This document shows positions 16,007 through 24,954 of a stretch of 64,000 bases of DNA, piece after piece. A program made the translations under genes and the position numbers. Position 1 is the stretch's first letter; every line of letters begins with the position of its first letter. The notes below the pieces were generated by a model that saw only the letters and a list, made by a program, of their open reading frames with translations, did not search any database and was not told the origin of the DNA. This stretch comes from VRUE01 sp963732225 (GTDB lineage: Bacteria > Actinomycetota > Thermoleophilia > Solirubrobacterales > 70-9): assembly GCA_963732225.1 (NCBI GenBank), contig CAVSYR010000002.1, forward strand, positions 558,001 through 622,000, read 5' to 3'.

Positions 16007-17017
16007 ATGAGCCGGATGGCTGAGGAGCGCAAACGCCCCGAGGCGCCGCGCAGCGAGAAGGTCCTGCCGGGCATCTGGCGACTGCGCCTTGCCCTGCCCT
16101 GGCCGGGGGTGCCGCACGGCAACGTCTGGGCGATCGAGGCCGACGGCGGCATTGTCCTCTTCGACACCGGCATCGGCGGCAAGGGCCGCATGCGCCAGTT
16201 CGACCTCGCCCTCGCCGGGGCCGGCTTCGGCCTCGAGGACGTGAAGCTGCTCGTCTGCACCCACTCCCACACCGACCACTACGGGCTGGCGGCGCCGATC
16301 GTCGCCGGCGCCGGCTGCGAGCTCTGGATGCACCCTGCCTGGGAGCACGTGCGCCTGCTTGCCGACGACCCGGCGGCGGCGCTCGAGCAGCGGCTCGAGG
16401 TAGCGCGCCAGAGCGGTGTCCCGGTCGCTGGGCTCGAACGCTACCGCGAGCGCAGCGACAACAGCGACAACGGGATCGACGCGATCGTCGAGCCCGACCG
16501 CGAGCTCCTGCCCGGAGTCGAGGTGGAGACCGACCTCGGCACCTGGCAGGTCTACGAGACCCCCGGCCACGCGCCCTCGCACGTCGTCCTGCACCAGCCC
16601 GAGCGCAAATTGATGATCTCCGGCGACCACCTGCTCGGCCGCACCGTGCTCTTCTTCGACCACGGCCACAGCCCCGACCCGATCGGCGAGTTCCTCGGCA
16701 GCCTCGAGCGGGTCGAGCCGCTCGAGGTCGATCTCTGCCTGCCTGGCCACGGCCGGCCCTTCCGCGACCCCAAAGCCAAGATCACCGAGGCGCGGCGGCA
16801 GGTCGCCGAGCTACTCGAGAAGACCCGCGATGCGCTCGGCGAGGGGGAGAGGACCGCCTTTGAGATCGTCGCCGAGATCGTTGGCGCCGACAACGTCAAC
16901 ACCCCGGTCAGCGCCTGGGTCCTGCAGATCGTCCTCTCCTGCCTCGACCACATGGTGATCGAGGGCGAAGTGGCCAAGGTCGAGGGCACCGATCCCCAAC
17001 GATGGAAGCTGGGTTGA
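16007..17017 (+). CDS. MBL-fold metallohydrolase
   Basis: 336 residues. The dinuclear zinc site is clear: THSHTDHYG, then ETPGHAPSH and ISGDHLL, with a final LPGHG. The N-terminal core is preceded by ~25 polar residues (possible later ATG at 16016). The C-terminal ~90 residues after the metal site form a helical domain, like the winged-helix tail of glyoxalase-II/LACTB2-type hydrolases. The substrate is not predictable. Confidence 0.85.
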   Translation: MSRMAEERKRPEAPRSEKVLPGIWRLRLALPWPGVPHGNVWAIEADGGIVLFDTGIGGKGRMRQFDLALAGAGFGLEDVKLLVCTHSHTDHYGLAAPIVAGAGCELWMHPAWEHVRLLADDPAAALEQRLEVARQSGVPVAGLERYRERSDNSDNGIDAIVEPDRELLPGVEVETDLGTWQVYETPGHAPSHVVLHQPERKLMISGDHLLGRTVLFFDHGHSPDPIGEFLGSLERVEPLEVDLCLPGHGRPFRDPKAKITEARRQVAELLEKTRDALGEGERTAFEIVAEIVGADNVNTPVSAWVLQIVLSCLDHMVIEGEVAKVEGTDPQRWKLG

Positions 17018-17051
17018 GGGCCACCCGGCCCTCCCGATAGCCTTCCCCGCC

Positions 17052-17495
17052 GTGGCCAGCTTCACCCTCACCCGCGAGATCGCGGCGCCGCCGGAGACGG
17101 TGTTCGCGGTGCTGACGGACCATCGCCGCTACGCGGAGATGACCCAGCTGCGCAAGTCGGAGATCGAGCGCGAGGGCGAGCCCGCCCCCAACGGCCTCGG
17201 CACGATCCGTAGGCTGAGCGCCGTGGGGCCGCCGCTGCGCGAGGAGGTGATCGCCTACGAGCCGAGTGAGCGTTTCTCCTACAAGCTGCTCTCGGGCCTG
17301 CCGGTGCGCGATCACGTCGGCACGGTGAAGCTGAGCGCCGGCGCCGGCGGCACCGAGATGGTCTACGCCGTGCGCACCCAGCCGACCGTGCCGGTGGTCG
17401 GGCCGCTCGTCGTCGCCGTGGTCAAGCAGGCGGTCAAGAGCCTGATCGACGGTGTCGCCAAGGAGTCCGAGCGACGCGCCGCGGCGGGGGGTTGA
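17052..17495 (+). CDS. SRPBCC (polyketide cyclase/START-like) protein
   Basis: 147 residues from GTG at 17052. The N-terminus FTLTREIAAPPETVFAVLTDHRRYAEM is the standard start of the SRPBCC hydrophobic-pocket fold, followed by alternating strands and the long C-terminal helix (VVKQAVKSLIDGVAKE). It probably binds a lipid-like ligand; the ligand is unknown. The stop overlaps the TTG start of the next gene (TTGA), so the two are coupled. Confidence 0.8.
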   Translation: MASFTLTREIAAPPETVFAVLTDHRRYAEMTQLRKSEIEREGEPAPNGLGTIRRLSAVGPPLREEVIAYEPSERFSYKLLSGLPVRDHVGTVKLSAGAGGTEMVYAVRTQPTVPVVGPLVVAVVKQAVKSLIDGVAKESERRAAAGG

Positions 17496-18922
17496 GCGGC
17501 GCCGCCAAAACACTCCTCGCCGGTCTGTGGGCGCAGGCGGAGCACCTCTGGAAGCAGCACCGGCGGCTGGCGATTGGACTGATCGTCGCCGTGATCGTCG
17601 CCGTCTTCGGTGCCGGCGTGCTCGCCTACGAGCTGCTCAAGCGGCCGGCCGACGTGCACAACGAAAACGCCACCTTCGTGCCGCAGAAGCCGCCGAAGCC
17701 GGAGGCGAAGACGGTCAACTGGCCGATGTACGGGCTCAACCCGGCCCGCACTCGCTATCTGCCGGCGACCGGGATCAAGCCACCGTTCCGCAAGCTCTGG
17801 CGCTACACCGAGCGGCCACTGCTCGAGTTCCCGCCGATCTACGTCGGCGGCAAGCTCTACTTCGTCAACAACAACGGCACCGCCTACGCGCTCGACGCCG
17901 AGACCGGCAAGGTGCTCTGGGAACGCAGCCTCGGTCGCCTCAACGCCTCCTCGCCGACCTACTCCCGCCACCGCCTCTACATCGTCAACCTCGTCCCCGG
18001 CCACATCGTCAAGCTCGATGCCAAGACCGGCAAGGTGATCTGGAAGCACTCGCTGCCGGGTCGGGCCGAGTCCTCGCCGGTGGTGGTCGGCCGCACTGTC
18101 TACTTCGGCTGCGAGGACGGCAACCTCTACGCGCTCAGCACGATCAGCGGCAACGTGCGCTGGACGACCGCGCTCGGCGGCCCGGTCAAGTCCGCCCCCG
18201 CTTATTACGGCGGCACCCTCTACGTCGGCGACTACGGCGGCTACATGAACGCGGTCGATGCCAAGACCGGCAAGCTCAAGTGGCAGACCTCCTCGCTGGG
18301 CCAGGGCTTCGGTACCTCGGGCCAGTTCTACTCGACCCCGGCCGTCGCCTTCGGCCGCGTCTACGCCGGCAACAACGACGATCGGGTCTACAGCTTCGAT
18401 CTCAAGGACGGGACCCTCGCCTGGAGCTACTCGACCGGCGGCTACGCCTACTCGGGCCCGACCGTCTCGACCACGCGTCACAGTCCGCCGACCGTCTACA
18501 TCGGCTCCTTCGACGGCAACGTCTACGCGCTCGACGCCAAGGACGGCAGCCTGCGCTGGAGCCGCTCGGCCGGGGGGCAGGTGGTCGGCTCGCTTTCGGC
18601 GATTGGCGACATCGTCTACGTCGCCGAGTTCACCAACAACACGACCAGCGGCTTCATGATGAAGAGCGGCCGCAAGGTCTTCAGCTACCCCCGCGGCACC
18701 TACTCGCCGGTGATCTCCGATGGCCGCCGCATCTACCTGACCGGCTACTCGAGCATCACCGCCCTGCAGCCCTACAAGTACAAAGGAACGGTCGGGCCGG
18801 CGATCGTCGCGCCGGCGGGCAAACCTGCGCCTAAGGCGCGATCCCACCAGGCGGGGGCGGCGGCGCCAGCGGCGGGTTCGGCGCAAAAGCAGGGAAGACA
18901 GGGTGGTGCAGGGCGTCGCTGA
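17492..18922 (+). CDS. membrane-anchored PQQ-like beta-propeller protein
   Basis: 476 residues from TTG at 17492. An N-terminal TM helix at about 25-48 (LAIGLIVAVIVAVFGAGVLAYELL) places the rest outside the cell. At least seven propeller blades of the BamB/PQQ type follow, each with a LYFVNNNGTAYALDAETGKVLWE-like pattern. Catalytic dehydrogenase residues are not evident, so a binding or scaffold role is more likely. The last 45 residues are low-complexity Ala/Gly/Lys, and their coding sequence overlaps the end of the opposite-strand gene by 92 bases. Confidence 0.8.
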   Translation: MSGAAKTLLAGLWAQAEHLWKQHRRLAIGLIVAVIVAVFGAGVLAYELLKRPADVHNENATFVPQKPPKPEAKTVNWPMYGLNPARTRYLPATGIKPPFRKLWRYTERPLLEFPPIYVGGKLYFVNNNGTAYALDAETGKVLWERSLGRLNASSPTYSRHRLYIVNLVPGHIVKLDAKTGKVIWKHSLPGRAESSPVVVGRTVYFGCEDGNLYALSTISGNVRWTTALGGPVKSAPAYYGGTLYVGDYGGYMNAVDAKTGKLKWQTSSLGQGFGTSGQFYSTPAVAFGRVYAGNNDDRVYSFDLKDGTLAWSYSTGGYAYSGPTVSTTRHSPPTVYIGSFDGNVYALDAKDGSLRWSRSAGGQVVGSLSAIGDIVYVAEFTNNTTSGFMMKSGRKVFSYPRGTYSPVISDGRRIYLTGYSSITALQPYKYKGTVGPAIVAPAGKPAPKARSHQAGAAAPAAGSAQKQGRQGGAGRR

Positions 18923-19898
18923 GGGCGGTCAGGCTGGACGGGTAGTTCTGGATCCGGTAGGAGCTGGTCGAGCCGAAGTCCTGGTAGTAGATGAGCATCT
19001 TGCAGCGCTTGTGGCCGCGCACCCAGCCCAGCAGGCGGTCCATGTAGGCGGGGTCGTCGGCACCGGTTGAGATGCCGAACTCGGGGATCGCGAAGGGCTT
19101 GTCCGAGAAGCGGTTGTAGAGGCCGGTGAGCGCTTTCCAGTCCTGGTTGTCGGAGTAGAAGTCGGTGCCGACCCAGTCGACGTATTTGTCGCCCGGGTAG
19201 AAGTATTTGGGCCGGTTCTGGGGCACCGTCGGCGAGCCGGCCGGCAGGGTGCTCCAGAGCACCGCGACGGGCGCCCGCGGCAGGCCGTTGCCACCGGCGC
19301 GCAGCGGCGGCAGGCCGGTTTCGCCGAGGCGGGCGTCGATCTTGGCGCGGCTGCCCCCGCCGTGAACGAGGATGTAGATGCGGCGAAAGGCGAGGCGGTA
19401 CCAGCGGGGCTTGTGGGCAGCGTCGCGCAGGTTGCCGGCGCAGTCGTAGGCGGAGTAGACGTTGAGGCAGCGGTTGGGCTCGCCCAGCGGCCGGATGTAG
19501 GCGGCCATCTTCTTCTCCCAGAACAGCCGGTTGAGCCGGACCAGGTATTCGTCGCCGTAGCCCTGGGCGATCGAGCGCGGGCTGATCAGCTCGTGCCCGT
19601 CGCCCGAGTCGGCGGTGGTCAGGTGCAGGACCGGCCGCGCCCGGGCCGCCTGCCAGCGTTCGATCGAGTCGGGGAATTCGGCGCCCCAGCTGCGGAAGCT
19701 CTCGATCAGCGCCGGGTGCTTGTGCAGGTCGGCGGAGAAGTGGCCGAAGTCGGCCGGGTTGCCGGTGTCACTGACGCCGAAGAAGATCTTCTTGCCCTTG
19801 GGCAGCAGCGTGCCGGCCTGCGCCGCGGCGGGCAGGGTGGCGCAGAGCGCGGCGAGGAGCGCCAGCGCGAGAACGCGTTTCGGGATGCGGCGATTCAT
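18831..19898 (-). CDS. secreted GH26-like glycoside hydrolase (clan A)
   Basis: 355 residues from ATG at 19898 with a clear signal peptide (about 1-28). A TIM-barrel glycosidase pattern follows. RPLGEPN carries the putative acid/base E140, then YVDWVGTDFYS, and FAIPEFG carries the putative nucleophile E273. This fits GH26-like beta-mannanase relatives, but the similarity is distant. The last ~20 residues are Pro-rich (PNPPLAPPPPPGG), and this part of the gene lies antisense to the end of the PQQ-propeller gene. Confidence 0.7.
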   Translation of the reverse strand: MNRRIPKRVLALALLAALCATLPAAAQAGTLLPKGKKIFFGVSDTGNPADFGHFSADLHKHPALIESFRSWGAEFPDSIERWQAARARPVLHLTTADSGDGHELISPRSIAQGYGDEYLVRLNRLFWEKKMAAYIRPLGEPNRCLNVYSAYDCAGNLRDAAHKPRWYRLAFRRIYILVHGGGSRAKIDARLGETGLPPLRAGGNGLPRAPVAVLWSTLPAGSPTVPQNRPKYFYPGDKYVDWVGTDFYSDNQDWKALTGLYNRFSDKPFAIPEFGISTGADDPAYMDRLLGWVRGHKRCKMLIYYQDFGSTSSYRIQNYPSSLTALSDALHHPVFPAFAPNPPLAPPPPPGGIAP

Positions 19899-19969
19899 CG
19901 AGGCAGACTTCGATCCGGGTTGGCCGACCACCTTGCGACAACACCGCCGCCGCCGTCGGGTTGCCCTTG

Positions 19970-21490
19970 CTACTGGGCGACGAGTTGCAGCACTTCGTCG
20001 GCGTACTTGGCGACGAAGCTCGGTCCCACACCGCTGATCTCGGCCAGGCCGGCCTCGTCGGAGGGGCGGCTGGCGGCGATCGCAGCCAGCGTCTTGTTGT
20101 GGGCGACGGTGTAGGCGGGCTTGCCGGCCGCGGCCTTCAACCGCCAGGCCTTCAGCTCCTCGAAGAGCGGCGCGTCGGCTTCGGCCAGCTCCGCCGGTGG
20201 CGCCTTCGGCTTGGCCGCGCGCCGCACCACGATCGTCTCCGGGTCCGGCAGCCAACCCGCCCCGTCGCAGACGTCGCAGCAGCGGCCGAGTGGCCGGCCG
20301 GCCTCGCGATCGCCGAAGTGGTCGAGGATGCTGCGGCGACGGCAGCGATCGTCGTAGATGAAGGACTTGATCGTGCGGTAGTCGCGCCAGCCGCGCTCAC
20401 GGGCGATCGCCAGCTCGGGGTCGCGCTGCTCGATGAAGCGCACGAGCCGGCCGAGGTCGGCCTTCATCGCCAGCAGCACCGCCTTCCCCGGCTGTCCGTC
20501 GCGGCCGCCGCGCCCGGCCTCCTGGTAGTAGGCCTCGAGGCTGGTCGGGATCGCCATGTGCCAGACCGAACGCACGTCGGCCTTGTCGACCCCCATGCCG
20601 AAGGCGTTGGTGGCGACGATCACTTCGGCGTCGCCTTCCATGAAGCGGCGCTGGGTCGAGGTGCGGGCCTCGGACTCCATGCCGGCGTGGTAGGCGAGCG
20701 CCCGCAGGCCGGAGTCGCGCAGCGCCTGGGCGACCTCGTCGGTGTCGCGGCGGGTGCCGCAGTAGACGATCGCCGGCCGGTTCTCCGGGTCGGCAAGCCC
20801 GCCTTCGAGCAGGGCCAGCCGCCTCGCCTTCGAGCCTTTGCCCTCCAGTCGCACGACGTCGAAGGAGAGGTTGGGCCGGTCGAAGCCCGAGCGCACCTGC
20901 AGCGGTTGCTTGAGCCCGAAGCGGGAGACGATCTCGGCCGCCACGGCCTTGGTCGCCGTCGCCGTGCAGGCCATCACCGGCGGGCGCCCGAGGCGCTCGG
21001 CGATCTCGGGCAGGCGCAGGTAGTCGGGGCGGAAGTCGTGCCCCCATTCGGAGACGCAGTGGGCCTCGTCGACGGCGAGCAGGTCGATCCGTCGCTGCGC
21101 CAGGGCGTCGAGGAAGACGGGGGAGGCGAAGCGCTCCGGCGAGCAGTAGACGATCCGCGCGGTGCCATTTCGCACCTGGTCGAGGGCGTTGCGGGCGCCC
21201 TCCGGGCTCATTGCCGAGGAGATCATCGCCACCGGGTGCCCGGCCGCGGTCAGCCGCCGCCACTGGTCCTGCATCAGCGCGATCAGCGGGCTGACGACGA
21301 TCGTCAGGTCCTCTGTCGCCAGGCCCGGCAGCTGGTAGCAGAGGCTCTTGCCGCCGCCGGTCGGCATCACGATCAGCGAGTCGCGCCCCTCGAGCCCGGC
21401 CTCGACCGCCTCCTTCTGCCCGGGCCGCCAGCTCTCGAAGCCAAGCGCTTCGAGCAGCTGGTCGGCCCTGTTCTCGGTGGCGACGGTCAT
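19970..21490 (-). CDS. recQ: ATP-dependent DNA helicase RecQ
   Basis: 506 residues. SF2 helicase motifs are in order: Walker A PTGGGKS (43-49), SPLIALMQDQ, DEAHC (motif II), TATAT (III), VYCGTR (IV), and ATNAFGMGVDK with EAGRGGRDG (VI). Zinc-binding follows with DRCRRRSILDHFGD...CCDVCDGA. A C-terminal HRDC-like domain is at about 440-500 (LKAWRLKAAAGKPAYTVAHNKTLAAIA...). It is a short RecQ without a full winged-helix region. It unwinds 3'-tailed DNA in recombinational repair. The ATG at 21490 is well placed and a 71-base gap separates it from the GH gene. Confidence 0.95.
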   Translation of the reverse strand: MTVATENRADQLLEALGFESWRPGQKEAVEAGLEGRDSLIVMPTGGGKSLCYQLPGLATEDLTIVVSPLIALMQDQWRRLTAAGHPVAMISSAMSPEGARNALDQVRNGTARIVYCSPERFASPVFLDALAQRRIDLLAVDEAHCVSEWGHDFRPDYLRLPEIAERLGRPPVMACTATATKAVAAEIVSRFGLKQPLQVRSGFDRPNLSFDVVRLEGKGSKARRLALLEGGLADPENRPAIVYCGTRRDTDEVAQALRDSGLRALAYHAGMESEARTSTQRRFMEGDAEVIVATNAFGMGVDKADVRSVWHMAIPTSLEAYYQEAGRGGRDGQPGKAVLLAMKADLGRLVRFIEQRDPELAIARERGWRDYRTIKSFIYDDRCRRRSILDHFGDREAGRPLGRCCDVCDGAGWLPDPETIVVRRAAKPKAPPAELAEADAPLFEELKAWRLKAAAGKPAYTVAHNKTLAAIAASRPSDEAGLAEISGVGPSFVAKYADEVLQLVAQ

Positions 21491-21509
21491 GTAGACCAGG
21501 CTATGGGTC

Positions 21510-22628
21510 TCAGCCGACGATCTGGGCCGGCACCTGTGACAACTCCTCGGCGAGAGCGTCGATTTCCTGCGCCAACTTGCGCGTATCCGCCTTGGTCAGC
21601 TCGGTGTAGGAGACGAAGCCGTCGCCGCGCCGGTAGGGCTTCAGCGAGGCGTAGACGTCTTCGAAGCTCGATTCGATTTCCTTCGCCAGCTTCGGGTCCT
21701 TCTTGCTGAGCAGCGGCTCGACCGCTTCGAAGGCGGCCTCGGCCCCTTCGACGTTGGCCTCGAAGTCGACCAGGTCGATGTGCGAGTAGCGCTCCTCCTC
21801 GCCGGTGATCTTCGAGGCCGAGACCTCGCCGAGCAGCTCGTTGGCGCCGTTGGCGATCTGCACCGCCTGCAGTTCGACCTGCTTGACCTTCTGCTCGAGT
21901 TCTTCGACGTCGGCAAGCAGCTGTTCGGCGACCGGGGCCATGCCCTTGGCGGTGCCTTCTTCCCAGAGCGCCTTCTCGATCCGGTGGAAGCCGCCGAATT
22001 GACTGGCGGGCACGTCGTTTTCACGCGCGTCGATGCGCGGGTCGAGGTCGCCGAAGGACTCGGCCACCGGCTCGATCCGCTCGTAGGGGATGCGGGCCGC
22101 GGCGTAGAGCGACTTGGCCTTCTCGACTTCGCCTGCTTCGACCGCGGCGACGAAGGGCGCGGTCGCGGCGAGGAGCTCGGTCGTGTTCTGCTCGAGGTAC
22201 TTGCGGTAGTCGGCGACCGCAGCTTCGGTTTCGGGATCGACCTGGGCCTGCGCCCCGCCGGTCACGGTCAGGGTGCCGTCTTCTTCGGAGCCGCCGTTGC
22301 AGCGCAGCGTGTATTCGCCCTTCTCCAGGGTCAGCGAGAAGCTGCCGGAGAGGCCGTCGGAGAGGTTCTCCACCTCACCCAGGATCGTTTCGCCGTCGAG
22401 CACCTCGAGCTCGGTGACGCTGGAGGAGCCGGCGTTTTCCACCTCGAAGCTGATCGGCCCCGCCGGTGCCTTCGCGTTGTGCGGGTCGCAGCCGGCGTCG
22501 GTCAGCTTGAAGGACATCTTCTTGGCGCCGGTGGGCCCATCGTCGCTGGAGCCGCAGCCGGCGGCGAGCAGCGCGACCAGGCCGACGGCCAGAGCGGCCA
22601 GCGAGAGGCGGACGGGGAATCGATTCAT
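21510..22628 (-). CDS. efeO: iron uptake lipoprotein EfeO (imelysin/M75)
   Basis: 372 residues from ATG at 22628. A lipoprotein signal (LLAAGCGSS) is followed by a cupredoxin-like domain (about 30-120). The imelysin/M75 helical domain follows, with the iron-site pattern HxxE seen as GGFHRIEKALWEEG, plus SHIDLVDFEANVEGAEAAFEAVEPLL. EfeO binds ferric or ferrous ions outside the membrane for EfeU (known). It has its own palindromic iron box 37 bases upstream and a gap of 80 bases from efeB, so it may be transcribed separately. Confidence 0.92.
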   Translation of the reverse strand: MNRFPVRLSLAALAVGLVALLAAGCGSSDDGPTGAKKMSFKLTDAGCDPHNAKAPAGPISFEVENAGSSSVTELEVLDGETILGEVENLSDGLSGSFSLTLEKGEYTLRCNGGSEEDGTLTVTGGAQAQVDPETEAAVADYRKYLEQNTTELLAATAPFVAAVEAGEVEKAKSLYAAARIPYERIEPVAESFGDLDPRIDARENDVPASQFGGFHRIEKALWEEGTAKGMAPVAEQLLADVEELEQKVKQVELQAVQIANGANELLGEVSASKITGEEERYSHIDLVDFEANVEGAEAAFEAVEPLLSKKDPKLAKEIESSFEDVYASLKPYRRGDGFVSYTELTKADTRKLAQEIDALAEELSQVPAQIVG

Positions 22629-22664
22629 CGGTGAGAGGCTCCTGTTTGAGATTGAACGAGAAAA

Positions 22665-22680
22665 GTTAGGGCACCCTAAC
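22665..22680. promoter_or_regulatory. IdeR/DtxR-type iron box upstream of efeO
   Basis: GTTAGGG (22665-22671) and CCCTAAC (22674-22680) form a perfect 7-2-7 palindrome that contains the TTAGG...CCTAA core of actinobacterial DtxR/IdeR operators. It sits 37 bases before the efeO ATG, in the position of a promoter operator. Iron-dependent repression is inferred. Confidence 0.75.
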
Positions 22681-22708
22681 AAAAACCGACACGTTTAGTC
22701 GGAATAGG

Positions 22709-23941
22709 TCAGCCGAGCAGCGTTTCGCCGACGTAGCCGCCCTTACGGGCGCCCGGCGGAACGGCGAAGACGGCGCTGCCGACGTGCTTGATGTACTCGT
22801 TGAGCGCGTCGTTGGAGCCCAGCCGGGTCTGGATCGGGACGAACTGGGCGCGTGGGTCGCGCTGGAAGCAGATGAAGAAGAGGCCGGCTTCGAGCTCGCC
22901 GAGGCTCTGGTCGACGCCGTCGGTGAAGGAGTAGCCGCGGCGCAGAATTCGCTCGCCGTCGTTGGCCGAGGCGGAGGCGAGGCGGACGTGGGCGTCGACC
23001 GGGATCACCGGTTCACCGTCCACCTCGGCCTCGAGGTCGAGCGGGTCGAACTCCTCATCGGCGCCGAGCGGGGCGCCGCGGTACTTGTCGCGGCCGATCG
23101 TCTGCTCCTGGTCTTCCAGCGCCGAGCGGTCCCAGACCTCGAGCAGCATGCGAATGCGGCGGGTCACCGTGTAGCTGCCGCCGCGCATCCAGGACGGCCC
23201 TTCGCTCCCGACCCAGACATAGCGGTCCATCGCCGCCTTGTCCTCGGCCTTGATGTTGGCGGTGCCGTCCTTGAAGCCCATCAGGTTGCGCGGTGTCTCC
23301 TGGCTGCGACTGGTGCTCGCGGTGCGGCCGAAGCCGAGCTGCGACCAGCGCATGACGACGGTTCCGCGACCGATCCGGGCCAGGTTGCGGATCGCGTGGA
23401 AGGCGACCTGCGGATCGTCGGAGCAGGCCTGCACGCAGATGTCGCCGCCGCTTTCGAGCTCGTTCAGCTCGTCGGCGGGCAGCGGCGGGATCGGCGCCAG
23501 CGCGGCGGGACGTGAGCCACCCAGGCCGAGCTCGCGCCGAGCGAAGAGGCTCGGCCCGAAGCCGAAGGTGACGGTCAGTCGCGAGGGCAGCAAGCCGACC
23601 GTCTCACCGGTGTCGTCGGGCGGCGCCAGCTCGACCCCGTTGGCGTCGCCGATCATCTCCCCAGCGGTCATTTCGGCGGCCGCGCTCGACCATTCCTGCA
23701 TCAGTTCGCGCAGCGCCGATCGGCTCGGGTTGACCAGGTCGAAGGCGGCGAAGTGGAGGCGGTCCTGGGCGGGCGTGTCGATCCCCGCCTGGTGCTCGCC
23801 GTGGAAGGAGACCGAGCCGGTGCCGTCGCTCGCCTGTGCGTCGTCGCTGCCGACCAGGTATCCGGCGGCGCCGCCAAGGCCGACGCCTGCGGCGCCGACG
23901 CCGGCCGCCGCCAGCAGCCGCCGCCGTGTCAGCTCGGTCAT
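22709..23941 (-). CDS. efeB: Dyp-type heme peroxidase EfeB, Tat-exported
   Basis: 410 residues with a Tat signal (TRRRLLAAAGVGAAGVGLGGA). Dyp-peroxidase features are GFKDGT (distal Asp region), VWVGSEGPSWMRGGSYTVTRRI and HVRLAS with the putative proximal His, then LFFICFQRDPRAQFVPIQ. The length is typical. EfeB works outside the membrane with EfeU/EfeO and is proposed to act on heme or to oxidise iron. It starts 19 bases after the efeU stop, so they are one transcript. Confidence 0.92.
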   Translation of the reverse strand: MTELTRRRLLAAAGVGAAGVGLGGAAGYLVGSDDAQASDGTGSVSFHGEHQAGIDTPAQDRLHFAAFDLVNPSRSALRELMQEWSSAAAEMTAGEMIGDANGVELAPPDDTGETVGLLPSRLTVTFGFGPSLFARRELGLGGSRPAALAPIPPLPADELNELESGGDICVQACSDDPQVAFHAIRNLARIGRGTVVMRWSQLGFGRTASTSRSQETPRNLMGFKDGTANIKAEDKAAMDRYVWVGSEGPSWMRGGSYTVTRRIRMLLEVWDRSALEDQEQTIGRDKYRGAPLGADEEFDPLDLEAEVDGEPVIPVDAHVRLASASANDGERILRRGYSFTDGVDQSLGELEAGLFFICFQRDPRAQFVPIQTRLGSNDALNEYIKHVGSAVFAVPPGARKGGYVGETLLG

Positions 23942-23960
23942 CGCCAGGCGGGGCGCGGTC

Positions 23961-24824
23961 TCATGCCGGGCTCTGGGCCGGCGCGCCCTGGCGCCCCTCG
24001 ACCCGGCTGCGCCGGCCCGGGCGGAAGCGATCCGGCCAGATGACGTAGAGCGCCATCGGCACCGCGTAGAGGCCGTAGGCGAGCACCTCGATCACCGTCG
24101 GGGCCGGTTGCAGGCCCAACATCCCGGTCAGCAGCGAGCCGGAGATCGTTCCCGGCTGCACCAGCCAGGTCAGGTCCAGAGCCTGGCTCTGAAGGCCGTT
24201 GATCCAGCCGGCCTCGTGCGCCGTGTGCATCGCCGTGGCCAGCAGCCCGGCGGCGACGAAGACCAGGACCAGCCCGGTGACCCGGAAGAAGCGGGTGAGG
24301 TTGATCCGCACGCCGCCGCGGTAGAGGCCGAGGCCGATCGCCACCGCCGCGACCAGGCCCAGCACAGCGCCGGTGCCGGCGGCGGTGGTGTCGGTCGCGT
24401 CCTGAAAGGCGGCGAGCAGGAAGACCGAGGTCTCGAAACCCTCGCGCAGGACGGCGAGGAAGGCCATGCCGACCAGCGCCATGGTCGAGCCGGCGGCGAG
24501 CGCCGAGGCCGCCTCGCCTTCGAGGGTGGCCTTGATCTCGCGCGCGTGGCGGCGCATCCAGATGATCATGTAGGAGATCGTCGAGACCGCGATCAGGCCG
24601 ATCACCGTCTCCAGTCCCTCCTGCTCTCGCTGCGGCAGCTGCTGGCCGACGACGTCGAGGGCGACGGCGACGGCGGCGCAGAGAACGATCGCGATCCCGA
24701 CCCCGATCCACATCTGGCGGATCGCGTCGCTGCGGCCCTCCTTGACCAGGAAGGCGGCGATGATGCCGACGATCAGCGCGGCCTCGACGCCCTCTCGCAG
24801 AGTGATGACGAAGGTGGGGATCAT
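23961..24824 (-). CDS. efeU: FTR1-type iron permease EfeU
   Basis: 287 residues with 7 TM helices. Both FTR1-family iron motifs R-E-G-x-E are present: LREGVEA near residue 10 and LREGFET near residue 150. The start ATG at 24824 lies 25 bases after a tandem iron box. It transports iron across the plasma membrane and normally needs EfeO/EfeB. The operon order here is U-B-O instead of the familiar U-O-B. Confidence 0.93.
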   Translation of the reverse strand: MIPTFVITLREGVEAALIVGIIAAFLVKEGRSDAIRQMWIGVGIAIVLCAAVAVALDVVGQQLPQREQEGLETVIGLIAVSTISYMIIWMRRHAREIKATLEGEAASALAAGSTMALVGMAFLAVLREGFETSVFLLAAFQDATDTTAAGTGAVLGLVAAVAIGLGLYRGGVRINLTRFFRVTGLVLVFVAAGLLATAMHTAHEAGWINGLQSQALDLTWLVQPGTISGSLLTGMLGLQPAPTVIEVLAYGLYAVPMALYVIWPDRFRPGRRSRVEGRQGAPAQSPA

Positions 24825-24849
24825 GGTTGAGCCGTCAGGGCGCGCCTGG

Positions 24850-24868
24850 TTAGGCGCCCCTAATTAGG
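24850..24868. promoter_or_regulatory. overlapping IdeR/DtxR-type boxes upstream of efeU
   Basis: TTAGG (24850-24854), CGCC, CCTAA (24859-24863) is a TTAGGnnnnCCTAA palindrome, overlapped by CCTAATTAGG (24859-24868). It lies 26 bases before the efeU start. With the efeO site this gives two iron boxes for three genes. Confidence 0.7.
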
Positions 24869-24903
24869 GATCCCAAACCTAGCACGGCCCCGATAAACCC
24901 GGT

Positions 24904-24952
24904 GCCGACGGGCCTCAAAACGGCCTATGTCTCTGCTTTGAGTCCCGTCGGC
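24904..24952. repeat. 49-bp hairpin repeat, copy 1
   Basis: The outer arms GCCGACGGG (24904-24912) and CCCGTCGGC (24944-24952) pair perfectly. After a C/T mismatch, inner arms CTCAAA/TTTGAG extend the stem to 15 pairs. The loop of 17 bases carries CTATGTCTCTGC. The same 49 bases, with only a few changes, occur at 46646-46694 and 57518-57566. This copy lies 2 bases beyond the zwf stop and could act as its 3' hairpin, but there is no T-run. Confidence 0.8.
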
Positions 24953-24954
24953 GT

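Noticed and set aside
17363..18886. 507-residue minus-strand frame over the PQQ-propeller gene
   Set aside because: Low-complexity Val/Asp/Arg-rich translation with no recognisable domain; the plus-strand propeller repeats are real.
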